A stretch of DNA of 64,000 nt from Geobacter sp. SVR. Its GTDB lineage: Bacteria > Desulfobacterota > Desulfuromonadia > Geobacterales > Pseudopelobacteraceae. The position numbers were made by a program, and so were the translations under genes. The notes beneath the pieces were generated by a model, which saw only the letters and a program-made list of their open reading frames with translations, was not told the DNA's origin and did no database searches. Shown piece by piece: positions 27,939 to 36,356 of the stretch. The first letter of the stretch is position 1, and the number at the start of each line of letters is the position of its first letter. Location: assembly GCF_016865365.1 (NCBI RefSeq), contig NZ_AP024469.1, positions 4,556,501-4,620,500 on the forward strand, given 5' to 3'.

Positions 27939-28571
27939 CTATCGCTGGAGCAACATCTGAGTGATGTCGGAACTGAGGCTTGCCAGCGTTTCTCCAGTAC
28001 TGTCAAGCTGTGTTGCAGCGGCCTTCACATGACTGTCGGGGCTGGCTGGGCCGAGATCGGGGACGGAGTCATTCAGCATCTGACCGCTGGTATCGAACAG
28101 GGATGACCAAGTACTTTTTACCTTCTCATAGACAGGCTGCGGAGGAGCTGGAACAGTCATTTTAAGGATTTCTTTTCTGATGGAGGCGTAGCTCATCAGG
28201 ATTTCCTTCCGCCTCTCGCTATCTGCCGAGAAGGGGGGGAAATTCTTGACAATGGCCGTCACTGCCGACGTCATGTCGCTCACTTGATCCGCGAACCGCC
28301 CCAGTTCCTCGTTGGTTTTCCGGACGCCCTTAGCCAATTGGTTCAGCCTGGCGTGTTCCTGCTCGATGGCGCTCACCATATCCAGGTTTTTCCGGATAAC
28401 AGGAGAAGTTGCCAAGCGCACCTGATCGGTAACCTTCGTCCTCCCCTGGCTGTCGGCATCCGGAGGAGTCGGGTTCTGTTCGTTTCCGGTCGCGTTTGAC
28501 TGACTGGTGAACTGTTGTTGTAATGTGAAATATGCAGTGGACGCGATTGCGTTTATTTTATCGACTTCCAT
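27939..28571 (-). CDS. Uncharacterised protein between flagellin and FlbT
   Basis: A 210-aa protein I do not recognise. It has no signal peptide or membrane segment. The first 60 residues are polar and low-complexity (QQQFTSQSNATGNEQNP), followed by a mostly helical region with heptad-like spacing (NLDMVSAIEQEHARLNQLA, VRKTNEELGRFADQVSDMT) that may form a coiled coil, then a proline-rich link (PAPPQP) and a helical tail. That helical character resembles flagellar chaperones or axial proteins in general terms only. It lies between the flagellin terminator and flbT, so a flagellar role is likely. A GGGGGA-type ribosome site precedes the ATG. Confidence 0.65.
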   Translation of the reverse strand: MEVDKINAIASTAYFTLQQQFTSQSNATGNEQNPTPPDADSQGRTKVTDQVRLATSPVIRKNLDMVSAIEQEHARLNQLAKGVRKTNEELGRFADQVSDMTSAVTAIVKNFPPFSADSERRKEILMSYASIRKEILKMTVPAPPQPVYEKVKSTWSSLFDTSGQMLNDSVPDLGPASPDSHVKAAATQLDSTGETLASLSSDITQMLLQR

Positions 28572-28612
28572 TGCCGGTCCCCCGTCGGGTTAACTAGGTC
28601 GAAGCGGGTAAA

Positions 28613-28646
28613 ATAATGGGGAGATGGTAACCCATCTCCCCATTAT
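28613..28646 (-). terminator. Flagellin terminator hairpin
   Basis: A perfect 15-bp stem (ATAATGGGGAGATGG at 28613-28627 pairs with 28632-28646) with a four-base loop, followed on the minus strand by a short T run. It lies 30 bases past the flagellin stop, so flagellin mRNA should end here, with partial read-through to the next two genes possible. Confidence 0.85.
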
Positions 28647-28676
28647 CACATCTGTTCGCTAGAAGCGAAATCCCTC

Positions 28677-29498
28677 TTAGAACAGTCTCAGAACTGCCTG
28701 GGCAGCCTGGGAGGCCATGCTCAGAGAGGAGATGCCCAGATTCTGACGGGTCTGCAGCATCAGCATGTTGGCACCTTCCTGGTTCATATCGGCCAGTGTC
28801 AGGTTGTCCGCACCAGTGGTCAGTGTGCTGATCATGGAATCGGTGAAGTCCTGACGGGTGGTAACAACGCTCAGGTTGGAGGAAAGCGCTGCAGACTGAG
28901 TACGCAGTGTGCTGAGGGCCGATTCAAGCTGGCCACTGGCGGTGCTGATCTGAGCGGTGCTGGTCCAGTCCGTGGAGCTGACGGTGCCCAGCGAGAGACC
29001 GGATGAGGTAGCGTCGAAACCGGTTACCTGCAGGGTAGCGGCGTTGGTACGCTGACCGAATTCAACGGTCTGAGAGCCGTTGGTCAGGAAGTTGGTCCCT
29101 TTGTAGCCGGAATCACTGGCCAGCTGGGAGATCTGCGACAACAGGGTCGAGTAGGTGGCAGAGTAGGCGGAACGCTCGACCGTGTCGGCGGTGCCCAGTG
29201 CGGCGGCAGCAACACCTTGTGCAGACTGGATCAGGGAGGTGATGCCTTTGATGCCGGCGGTGGCTGCGCTCAGCATCTGGACAGCCTCGGACATGCCGTC
29301 TTTGCGGGTGTCGAGATCGTTGGCGCGTGCAACGGCGTTCTGGGCGGCAAAATAGTTGGTCGGATTGTCCAACGGGGTGTTGACCTTTTTGCCTGTGGAA
29401 AGACGATTTTGCGTCGTGGTGATGCCCTTTGATGTCTGGGACAGGGAGAGCAGGTTGTTTCTCATACCTGCCGTAAGGGAGATGTCGCTGAGTGCCAT
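28677..29498 (-). CDS. fliC: Flagellin
   Basis: The filament subunit, exported by the flagellar type III apparatus. The 273 aa hold only the conserved D0/D1 ends: MALSDISLTAGMRNNLLSLS and RLSTGKKVNTPLDNPTNYFA at the N-terminus, and NMLMLQTRQNLGISSLSMAS followed by QAVLRLF at the C-terminus. The usual variable D2/D3 domain is nearly absent. The Ser/Thr-rich centre (about 150-215) would be the surface-exposed region available for O-glycosylation. The ATG at 29498 follows an AAAGGAG; a 15-codon upstream extension is not supported. The ALSDISLT start resembles flagellins that occur with FlaF/FlbT. The promoter is a near-consensus sigma-28 site. Confidence 0.95.
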   Translation of the reverse strand: MALSDISLTAGMRNNLLSLSQTSKGITTTQNRLSTGKKVNTPLDNPTNYFAAQNAVARANDLDTRKDGMSEAVQMLSAATAGIKGITSLIQSAQGVAAAALGTADTVERSAYSATYSTLLSQISQLASDSGYKGTNFLTNGSQTVEFGQRTNAATLQVTGFDATSSGLSLGTVSSTDWTSTAQISTASGQLESALSTLRTQSAALSSNLSVVTTRQDFTDSMISTLTTGADNLTLADMNQEGANMLMLQTRQNLGISSLSMASQAAQAVLRLF

Positions 29499-29524
29499 GG
29501 TTAAGCTCCTTTCTGGATTAAGGC

Positions 29525-29543
29525 GTGCGGGCTTCTGCCGCAC
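29525..29543 (-). promoter_or_regulatory. Hairpin in flagellin leader
   Basis: GTGCGG and CCGCAC (29525-29530 and 29538-29543) form a six-bp stem with a seven-base loop within the predicted 5' leader of flagellin mRNA, about 27 bases before the ATG. In Caulobacter, FlbT acts on a structured flagellin leader, so this is a candidate site. No binding evidence. Confidence 0.45.
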
Positions 29544-29561
29544 TTTGTATTGTTACTATCT

Positions 29562-29588
29562 TTTTCGGCTGGAATGGTGGTAACTTTA
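29562..29588 (-). promoter_or_regulatory. Sigma-28 (FliA) promoter of flagellin
   Basis: On the minus strand TAAAGTTA (29588-29581), an 11-base spacer and GCCGAAAA (29569-29562) match the sigma-28 consensus TAAAGTTT-N11-GCCGATAA at nearly every base. Transcription would start near 29555, giving a leader of about 57 bases. Confidence 0.88.
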
Positions 29589-29617
29589 GAAAAAAAAAAA
29601 CAGAGGTGCTTTTATAC

Positions 29618-31564
29618 ATGCATGGCGCATCCAAGCTCGCACTGGAGCACGCCGAACAGCTTTGCACAGAAGGGCGGGACCTAGAGGCGGCAGCGCTGTG
29701 CCGGGACCTGCTGTCACGTGATCCCGAAAATCTTGAAGCCCACTTTCTTCTCGGCAACATGGCCTTTCGCGCCAGAGACTGGAAAATTGCAATTTTCCAC
29801 TTCCGCGAGGCCTGCTGTTTGGGCGGCGAAAATCCCGTGCTATTCAACAACCTGGGACTGGCCCTGTTGGAAGGAGCTCAAAATAGCGCCCCCGTTGCCG
29901 ACGCCTCGCTGGAGGAGGCCCGCCATGTGCTGAAAAAGGCTTTGGCCATTCGACCGGACTATGTGGCTGCCTGGAAAAACCTTGGCCTCCTTCTGCGTGA
30001 ACAAGGAGACACTGCCGGGGCCCATCACTGCTTTGACCAAGCCCTCGCCATCGCCCCTGATGATTTTTCCCTCTGGCTGCACAAGGGGGCGCTTTATACT
30101 TCAAGTTACCATTTCGACCTGGCGGTTGGATGTTACCAACGGGTACTTGCACTCAGTCCCGATGATCCGGCCGAAATGCTGAACCGGTTGGCTACGCTGC
30201 GCTGCTATCTGGGTGAAATTGCCGATGCGGTCGTTACCTTTGAGCAGGCCATCTCGCACGCCCCCATCAGAGAACAACAGATATGCTATGCCAGCAATCG
30301 GCTCTTCACATTACACTATGTGCCGGATATGCCTCCCCCTGAAATTGCCCGCGCGCACCGCGAGTGGGGAACGACATATTTCCCTGTTGCCCCTCCTCCT
30401 CGCTTTGCAAACAGTCTTGATCCACATCGCCGGCTCCGGGTGGGCTACGTTTCTCCTGATCTGCGCATGAATGCCGTATCATTTTTCATCCAACCGGTAC
30501 TGGCAGCCCATGACCCTGCCCAGGTGGAAGTGTTCTGTTACGCCAACGTGAAAAAACCGGACATAGTGACTGCACAGTTGCAGGAGGGATGCCGGGTGAT
30601 CTGGCGCGACATCGTCAGCCTGAGCGACGACGAGACACTACGCCTGATCCGTAACGACCGCATCGATATCCTGGTGGACTTGACCGGTCATGGGGGAGAA
30701 AATCGACTGCCCCTTTTCGGGCTATGCCCCGCTCCGGTGCAGGTCACCTGGATCGGATATCCCGATACGACCGGTCTGCCTGCCATGGACTACCGTATCA
30801 CCGATGCCAAAGCCGATCCGCCGGGCATGACCGAGCACCTGCATACCGAGGAACTGGTTCGCCTCCCCCACTCCTTCCTCTGCTATAGTCCCGGTGGCGA
30901 CTTTCCCCCCGAGGGACCCTTGCCGCTCTTGACAAACCGGTACGTGACCTTCGGCACCATGAGCAATTTCAGTAAGATCAATGCACCACTCATGGACATC
31001 TGGTGCAACATTCTGGCACAGGTGCCCTTCTCACGGCTGGTACTGCGCTATCGCGGCCAGGAACGGGACCGGATCTACGGAGAGCTGAGCAGGCATCTGG
31101 CCAACAGGGGAATCGAACCGGGGCGGCTTCTGCTTCTGGGGCACGCCCGTTCGGTGGTGGAGCAGATGCGGGCATACCACCTGCTGGATGTCAGTCTGGA
31201 CACCTTCCCCTACAATGGGACCACCACCACCTGCGAGGCGCTGTATATGGGGGTGCCGGTCATTACTCTGGCTGGCCGTTCGCATATGGCACGTGTCGGG
31301 GCGAGCCTGCTGGAAACCGTCGGGCTGGAGGATCTGGTGGCCGAATCAGCCGAAGAATATGTCGAAAAAGCCGTCAGATTGGCAGGAGATCTGAGGCGGC
31401 TTCTGGAACTGCGCAAAGGACTGCGCGGGATGCTGATGGCCAGCCCTTTGACGGACAGGGTCACATTTACGGCTCAGGTGGAGCAGGCCTATCGCCGGAT
31501 GTGGCACCGCTGGTGCCGGATACATGGTAACGGTGACATCTGCCGAGAGAAGACCCACCCATGA
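29618..31564 (+). CDS. SPINDLY/OGT-type protein O-glycosyltransferase (GT41)
   Basis: A 648-aa cytoplasmic glycosyltransferase of the O-GlcNAc transferase family. Residues 1-250 are TPRs (DLEAAALCRDLLSRDPENLE, AAWKNLGLLLREQGD). The catalytic GT41 part follows: RVGYVSPDLRMNAVSFFIQP, DLTGHGGENRLPLFGLCPAP with VTWIGYPDTTGLPAMDYRIT, and LDTFPYNGTTTTCEALYMG, the UDP-sugar site. The ATG at 29618 has AGAGGTG upstream and avoids a meaningless N-terminal extension. It diverges from flagellin across a 119-base gap that contains the flagellin promoter. This position makes flagellin Ser/Thr a likely target. Confidence 0.88.
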   Translation: MHGASKLALEHAEQLCTEGRDLEAAALCRDLLSRDPENLEAHFLLGNMAFRARDWKIAIFHFREACCLGGENPVLFNNLGLALLEGAQNSAPVADASLEEARHVLKKALAIRPDYVAAWKNLGLLLREQGDTAGAHHCFDQALAIAPDDFSLWLHKGALYTSSYHFDLAVGCYQRVLALSPDDPAEMLNRLATLRCYLGEIADAVVTFEQAISHAPIREQQICYASNRLFTLHYVPDMPPPEIARAHREWGTTYFPVAPPPRFANSLDPHRRLRVGYVSPDLRMNAVSFFIQPVLAAHDPAQVEVFCYANVKKPDIVTAQLQEGCRVIWRDIVSLSDDETLRLIRNDRIDILVDLTGHGGENRLPLFGLCPAPVQVTWIGYPDTTGLPAMDYRITDAKADPPGMTEHLHTEELVRLPHSFLCYSPGGDFPPEGPLPLLTNRYVTFGTMSNFSKINAPLMDIWCNILAQVPFSRLVLRYRGQERDRIYGELSRHLANRGIEPGRLLLLGHARSVVEQMRAYHLLDVSLDTFPYNGTTTTCEALYMGVPVITLAGRSHMARVGASLLETVGLEDLVAESAEEYVEKAVRLAGDLRRLLELRKGLRGMLMASPLTDRVTFTAQVEQAYRRMWHRWCRIHGNGDICREKTHP

Positions 31565-33246
31565 CTAGGCAATGCGTGCCGGAACACGGCCACCAGGGAA
31601 ATGATTTCTCCTCATTCCTGATTGGTGAAGCAACTTCCTGCATCACGCAGCACCGCCACGTCCAGGCCTTGATGCTCCTGACCAAAGCATTTCTCACGGA
31701 TCCGTCCTCACCGCAAGGGTTCGCCCCTTTAGCGGGAGTCTGCCAATTCCTGCGGCGCTGGGACGACCTGGAGCGTTTCTGCCGCCTGCGTCTGTCCCAC
31801 TGTCCAGATGACGATCACGCCTGGTATCATCTGGCCGGAGCCGAACTCTCCCGCCGGCGTTTTCTGGCAGGGGTGTGGGCGCTCCGCGAGGCGGTAACGC
31901 GCAATCCGCGGCATGTGGATGCCTGGATCGATCTCGGATGTGCCTGGAAAAAGCTACGTGAAATCCAGCAGGCCATCGACTGCTTCCAGCGGGCAGTAGA
32001 CCTGAATCCCCAGTCATGCATCGCCCATGACAACCTGATTTTCACCATGCTGTTCAGCGACCGCATCTCTCCGGACGAGATATTCGCAGCGCATAAGAAT
32101 TGGGGTATCCTGCATGACGTGGCGCCTCTTCCGCATCCACCGGCACCGCTCCGCACAGGACGGCTGCGCATTGGCTACCTGTCCCCCGATTTCCGGGAGC
32201 ACTCGGTGGCATCGTTCATCGAGCCGGTACTGGCCTCCCATGACCGTTCCCGATTCGAGATCTTCTGTTATCACTGCCATCAAGACCATGACCGCGTCAC
32301 TGCCCGCATTCAGACACTGACCGATGGCTGGCGCGAACTGAACGATGTGAGCGATGATGTGGCAGCAGAGCTCATCCGCAACGATGGCATTCATATCCTA
32401 GTGGAACTGGCTGGCCACACCGCCTTCAACAGATTGCCTCTTCTGGCCCGGCGCCCGGCCCCGATCCAGGTCACCTGGCTCGGTTATCCCCACTCTACGG
32501 GGTTACCGGCCATCGACTACCGTCTTACCGATGCCGTCGCCGACCCCCCCGGCATAAGCGAACAGTGGCACAGCGAACGCCCTGTCCGCCTGCCCGGGCC
32601 GTTTCTCTGTTTCCACCCCCCCGAAGCTCCCGATCCTCCCGAAGCCCTTCCCTGCAGCAAAAACGGGTTCATTACCCTGGCCTCCTTCAACAATCTGGCC
32701 AAGGCAAGCCCGACCATTTTGCGGTGCTGGCGGCACATTCTGGCTGCCATACCCGACGCCAGACTTTTGATCAAGTCGGAGATTTTCAGCGACCGGGAGT
32801 CGTCCGATTGGGCGGCAGAACGGCTCCAACTTCCCACTGACAGGCTTCTGTTCCTGGGCAAGACCCCGGACCGCACGTCGCATCTCGCCTTGTACAGCCA
32901 GGCAGACCTTGCCCTGGACACATTCCCCTACAACGGCACCACCACTACCTGCGAGTCACTGTACATGGGGGTACCGGTAGTCTCGCTGGCAGGACGGCGC
33001 CATGCGTCGCGGGTGGGTGCTACGATTCTCGAGGCTGTGGGACTTGGTGACCTGGTGACCTGGACGGAGGAGCAGTACGTTGCAACTGCTGTAAAGCTGG
33101 CTAAGGACTTGCCGCGCCTGTCCAGCCTGAGACGCAATCTGCGCGGCATGATGGCGGCATCTCCCCTGATGGATCGGCAGCGGTTTACCGACGGCCTGGA
33201 GGCGGAGTACCGGCTGATGTGGGAGCGATTCGCCTCTTCCAGGTAG
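31561..33246 (+). CDS. SPINDLY/OGT-type protein O-glycosyltransferase (GT41), second copy
   Basis: A 561-aa paralogue of the preceding gene, joined to it by an ATGA overlap. The TPR part is shorter. The catalytic motifs are retained: RIGYLSPDFREHSVASFIEP, ELAGHTAFNRLPLLARRPAP, WLGYPHSTGLPAIDYRLTDA and LDTFPYNGTTTTCESLYMGV. The close match over the whole catalytic half indicates tandem duplication and divergence, perhaps to use different donors or sites. Its end faces the convergent GT4 gene across 90 bases with no clear terminator. Confidence 0.88.
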   Translation: MTRQCVPEHGHQGNDFSSFLIGEATSCITQHRHVQALMLLTKAFLTDPSSPQGFAPLAGVCQFLRRWDDLERFCRLRLSHCPDDDHAWYHLAGAELSRRRFLAGVWALREAVTRNPRHVDAWIDLGCAWKKLREIQQAIDCFQRAVDLNPQSCIAHDNLIFTMLFSDRISPDEIFAAHKNWGILHDVAPLPHPPAPLRTGRLRIGYLSPDFREHSVASFIEPVLASHDRSRFEIFCYHCHQDHDRVTARIQTLTDGWRELNDVSDDVAAELIRNDGIHILVELAGHTAFNRLPLLARRPAPIQVTWLGYPHSTGLPAIDYRLTDAVADPPGISEQWHSERPVRLPGPFLCFHPPEAPDPPEALPCSKNGFITLASFNNLAKASPTILRCWRHILAAIPDARLLIKSEIFSDRESSDWAAERLQLPTDRLLFLGKTPDRTSHLALYSQADLALDTFPYNGTTTTCESLYMGVPVVSLAGRRHASRVGATILEAVGLGDLVTWTEEQYVATAVKLAKDLPRLSSLRRNLRGMMAASPLMDRQRFTDGLEAEYRLMWERFASSR

Positions 33247-33336
33247 CCTGCGAGAAGAATACAGCCGCAAATCCGACGGAAAAAGATTTACAGATCCGCT
33301 CCCCTTTGGGTTAGTAAAAAAGGTGGCGGGCTGTCA

Positions 33337-34383
33337 CTACAATGTGGAAACTGGATGGGGACGGCTTACAAGCGCCCGGCCGATGGCATGGAATCGCCGG
33401 GCCGCCTCCCGCCAGGATAGACGCGCCATGTCCGTCACGGCCCGCAGCCCCTTCAGGCGCAGTTCGCGTCGATGACGGTAGGCATGTTCAAGCAGTTCGA
33501 TAACCTCCGCCACATCCGGCTCGAACCAGATCCCTTCGGCATAATGCCGGTAGTGGTGCGGAGCATACCGAGTGAGGGGCAGCGCATTGTCCGCCGTGAT
33601 GACATCGGCATGACCCGTCAGGTTCGAGGCAATCACGGTTCTGCCGCAGGCCATGTACTCACACATCACCATATTGTTGCCTCCTTCGCATCGATTGGGA
33701 AAGAGGCCGATGTCGGTGTTGACGTAGACCTGGCGCATCAGGCTGTTGTCCATGGGAGGGTACAGCACCACACGCTCCAGAGGAATTGAGTTATTGGCAA
33801 GAGTCTCTGCCAGGAGGTTCTGGCACGGCAGTTCATGATATTTAAAGGTCACATGCGGGGACATCTCCATAGTGGTCAGGGAAAACGGCCACTGGTTATG
33901 CCATGCGCAGGCGAGAATCGCATCCTCGTGCCGGGCCATGAATGTCTTCATGGCAGCGATCACCACGTCCTGGCCTTTCCGGATCTCGAACTTTCCCCCT
34001 GAAAATACGACGAACTCCTCCTGATGGGCGTTTTTTGCGCCAGGGTAGAACTGATCAGGATCCACTCCCTGCAGAATGGTGGTGCAATTGCGGACGCCGC
34101 CGATACGCAGCTGATATTCACACCAGCGGGAACCAGTCACGATCATGTCCCAGCGCCGGCCCGCTGCGGCGGCATGCTCGAGCACCGAAATGGCATCCTC
34201 GAAGAAGCAGTAGCCGATATTGACGCGATCCCAGTGAGCCGGCTCGAAAGGCTGCAGATCGTTGCCGCGCATACAGTGCAAGGTCACCCCCTCAATGGGG
34301 GGGAGGAGGGCGATCTCCCGGCTGAGGTATTCACCGGCTATCCCCCAGCCATGGGCCCGCCCCCGGGGCATTGAAACATTCAT
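33337..34383 (-). CDS. GT4 glycosyltransferase
   Basis: A 348-aa GT-B protein. The N-terminal GRAHGWGIAGEYLSREIAL and the C-terminal NRCEGGNNMVMCEYMACG, the E-x7-E-type donor site, are typical. VVFSGGKFEIRKGQDVVI marks the domain linker and start of the donor half. The ATG follows GAGG six bases upstream. It is the last gene of the minus-strand block that begins at 50312, separated from the methyltransferase upstream of it by 241 bases in which I see no further gene. Donor and acceptor are unknown. Confidence 0.82.
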   Translation of the reverse strand: MNVSMPRGRAHGWGIAGEYLSREIALLPPIEGVTLHCMRGNDLQPFEPAHWDRVNIGYCFFEDAISVLEHAAAAGRRWDMIVTGSRWCEYQLRIGGVRNCTTILQGVDPDQFYPGAKNAHQEEFVVFSGGKFEIRKGQDVVIAAMKTFMARHEDAILACAWHNQWPFSLTTMEMSPHVTFKYHELPCQNLLAETLANNSIPLERVVLYPPMDNSLMRQVYVNTDIGLFPNRCEGGNNMVMCEYMACGRTVIASNLTGHADVITADNALPLTRYAPHHYRHYAEGIWFEPDVAEVIELLEHAYRHRRELRLKGLRAVTDMARLSWREAARRFHAIGRALVSRPHPVSTL

Positions 34384-34624
34384 CGCAATCCTCGTCTATG
34401 GTTTCCGTATCCGGCTGCAATCGCAACCGGCCGATTCCTGTTGGTGTTGTACGGCTTCGGAAATTTCTCTTTATACCACATGGTCAGATCCAGCCTTATA
34501 GGTCAATTGCACCCCTAGTACTGTACAACATTCCTTCTCCTGGTGGAAAAGGGCTGTTACTAACTCCTGGTACCACCGCCCCGAATCCCATCAAGCGATG
34601 AACTAGATGAGGGCAGGTAGGCTA

Positions 34625-35380
34625 TCAGAGCGTTGGCATTTCTGCCGGGTGCGCCCGGACAAAGAATTGAAGGGCGATCAGCTCGAGAATATCGATGGCA
34701 GTCAGGCCATTCAGTTGCAAAGGACCGGCCTCAAGGGCGTTGATGGTGTTAATATCTTTGCCTTGATAAACGGCGGACAGTTGAGGGTCCGGATTGATGC
34801 GGATCTCATCCACAATCCAGCCGGTCTGAGTGAACATATCGATGATTTGGGCCCGGGTAAAAAATCGAAGGTGGCTTATATCCAAAATCCCCGCCCCTTC
34901 ATAAAGCCATTTCCCTTCGGCAAGTCCCTGCAGCACGCGCAGATTACGCACATTGGGGATACTGGCATAGATTGCCCCGCCCGGCATGAGCAGCTGTCCG
35001 AGCCGCTCCAGGGACGCCCAGGGGTTAACCATATGTTCGAGTACGTCAGCTGCAATGATGGTGTCGAAACGTCCCTGATCGATACCCTCCCCCTTGAAGT
35101 CGATCTGCTCCAAAGGTTTATTGATGATCCGCTCATAGATTACGGCCGCTTGTTCGGCGGCAGCAGACAGCGGCTCGATTCCCACCACCTCGCAACCGGC
35201 GTATTTCATTTTGAGCCAACGGCCGCTACCGCCGCAGAAGCAACCCACATCGAGCACGCGGCAAGGATGACCCTGGATCATCTCAAGCAGACCGACAGGA
35301 GCGTACTCATGATTGAGGGTATGCATGTGAAGGTCAGCATCCAGCAAGCGCCAAACAGGGGGTGGGTGCATAAATTTCAT
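34625..35380 (-). CDS. Class I SAM-dependent methyltransferase
   Basis: A 251-aa methyltransferase: CRVLDVGCFCGGSGRWLKM is motif I, VVGIEPLSAAAEQA is the acidic ribose-binding strand, and FDTIIAADVLEHMVNP is motif II. The core is of the Methyltransf_11/23 type seen in glycan loci, with a C-terminal extension of about 60 residues. An AAAAAGGAAGA site precedes the ATG. Likely an O-methyltransferase capping a sugar; the position of the methyl group cannot be told. Confidence 0.84.
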   Translation of the reverse strand: MKFMHPPPVWRLLDADLHMHTLNHEYAPVGLLEMIQGHPCRVLDVGCFCGGSGRWLKMKYAGCEVVGIEPLSAAAEQAAVIYERIINKPLEQIDFKGEGIDQGRFDTIIAADVLEHMVNPWASLERLGQLLMPGGAIYASIPNVRNLRVLQGLAEGKWLYEGAGILDISHLRFFTRAQIIDMFTQTGWIVDEIRINPDPQLSAVYQGKDINTINALEAGPLQLNGLTAIDILELIALQFFVRAHPAEMPTL

Positions 35381-35454
35381 TCTTCCTTTTTGGACGTACC
35401 GTTATCCGCCATGTCCTTAAAACATCCTACGCAGCAGGCCGAGCGAGGCTTGGG

Positions 35455-36282
35455 TCACGGCATCCTAATCATTCGGGCGCCTCGGCGCGCCATTTCTATG
35501 TCATGCGCCACATTGGCAGGCAAGGCTTCAAGGCTCCAGCTTGTCGCCCCCGGCAGCGTATGAGCACGGTAATACTCCAACTCAGTACTCGGATGGTCGG
35601 AATCAATATACCAGTCAAGGTGGCGCGCCAGATACGGTGCGCCAGTGCGGACGGCATTATGTTTTGCGGCCTCGAACGTCGGCTGGTCCCAGATGATGTT
35701 GCCGCCCCGGTAAAGCGCGAATGTGGTATCTATCGGCGCTAAATACTCGTCAGTGGCAACCCGGATGTCCCAGAACTGCTTTTCCCATGCCTGTACTTCA
35801 TTCCTGAAACGATAACAGTCGGGCAGGTCATCGATGATCAGTCCGAATCCTGCTTTCATTATTGTCGGATGCCGACCCAGAATGGTCGCAAACCTGCCGA
35901 TGAAATCCTTCGGACAATTGTCGTCGGGCAGCACGTCCGGGTCGGTATAGACGTACGGTTGAGACCAGTTGAGACGATGCAGGATGCCGCATGCCCACAA
36001 TGATACATGACCGAAGTTCAGCGGAAGCCGCACCACCGTCACACGGGGCTCACTGCCCAACTCTTCGTAATAGCGCAATAACGGCGGATAGGTGGAGACA
36101 TTATCGAGTAATACGATCCGCTGCTGGCCGGCGTGGAGCAGCCAATCGACCAAACGCCGCAACGGAGTCACCCGGTTGAAACAGTTGATGAAGATCGGGG
36201 TCGACATCGCGGTGAGCGGCTCTGTGGCCGCCGCAACGGCATTGAACCGCGCGATCAATGCCGGATCTTCAAGGTTGATCAT
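35455..36282 (-). CDS. GT2-like glycosyltransferase
   Basis: A 275-aa protein with a GT-A core: TPIFINCFNRVTPLRRLVDW and VLLDNVSTYPP at the N-terminus, and YVYTDPDVLPDDNCP as a DxD-type metal site near residue 130. It lacks the longer acceptor domain of many GT2 enzymes, so it is close to a minimal transferase. A GAGG site lies upstream of the ATG. It sits between a methyltransferase and a GT41-like gene in the minus-strand block. The sugar it transfers is unknown. Confidence 0.72.
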   Translation of the reverse strand: MINLEDPALIARFNAVAAATEPLTAMSTPIFINCFNRVTPLRRLVDWLLHAGQQRIVLLDNVSTYPPLLRYYEELGSEPRVTVVRLPLNFGHVSLWACGILHRLNWSQPYVYTDPDVLPDDNCPKDFIGRFATILGRHPTIMKAGFGLIIDDLPDCYRFRNEVQAWEKQFWDIRVATDEYLAPIDTTFALYRGGNIIWDQPTFEAAKHNAVRTGAPYLARHLDWYIDSDHPSTELEYYRAHTLPGATSWSLEALPANVAHDIEMARRGARMIRMP

Positions 36283-36356
36283 AATTGCCTCTAAAGTGGA
36301 ACGATCCTATTTCCAGGACCGTTATCGATCTGCCCGTTTCAAAGGATTTTGTCCTG

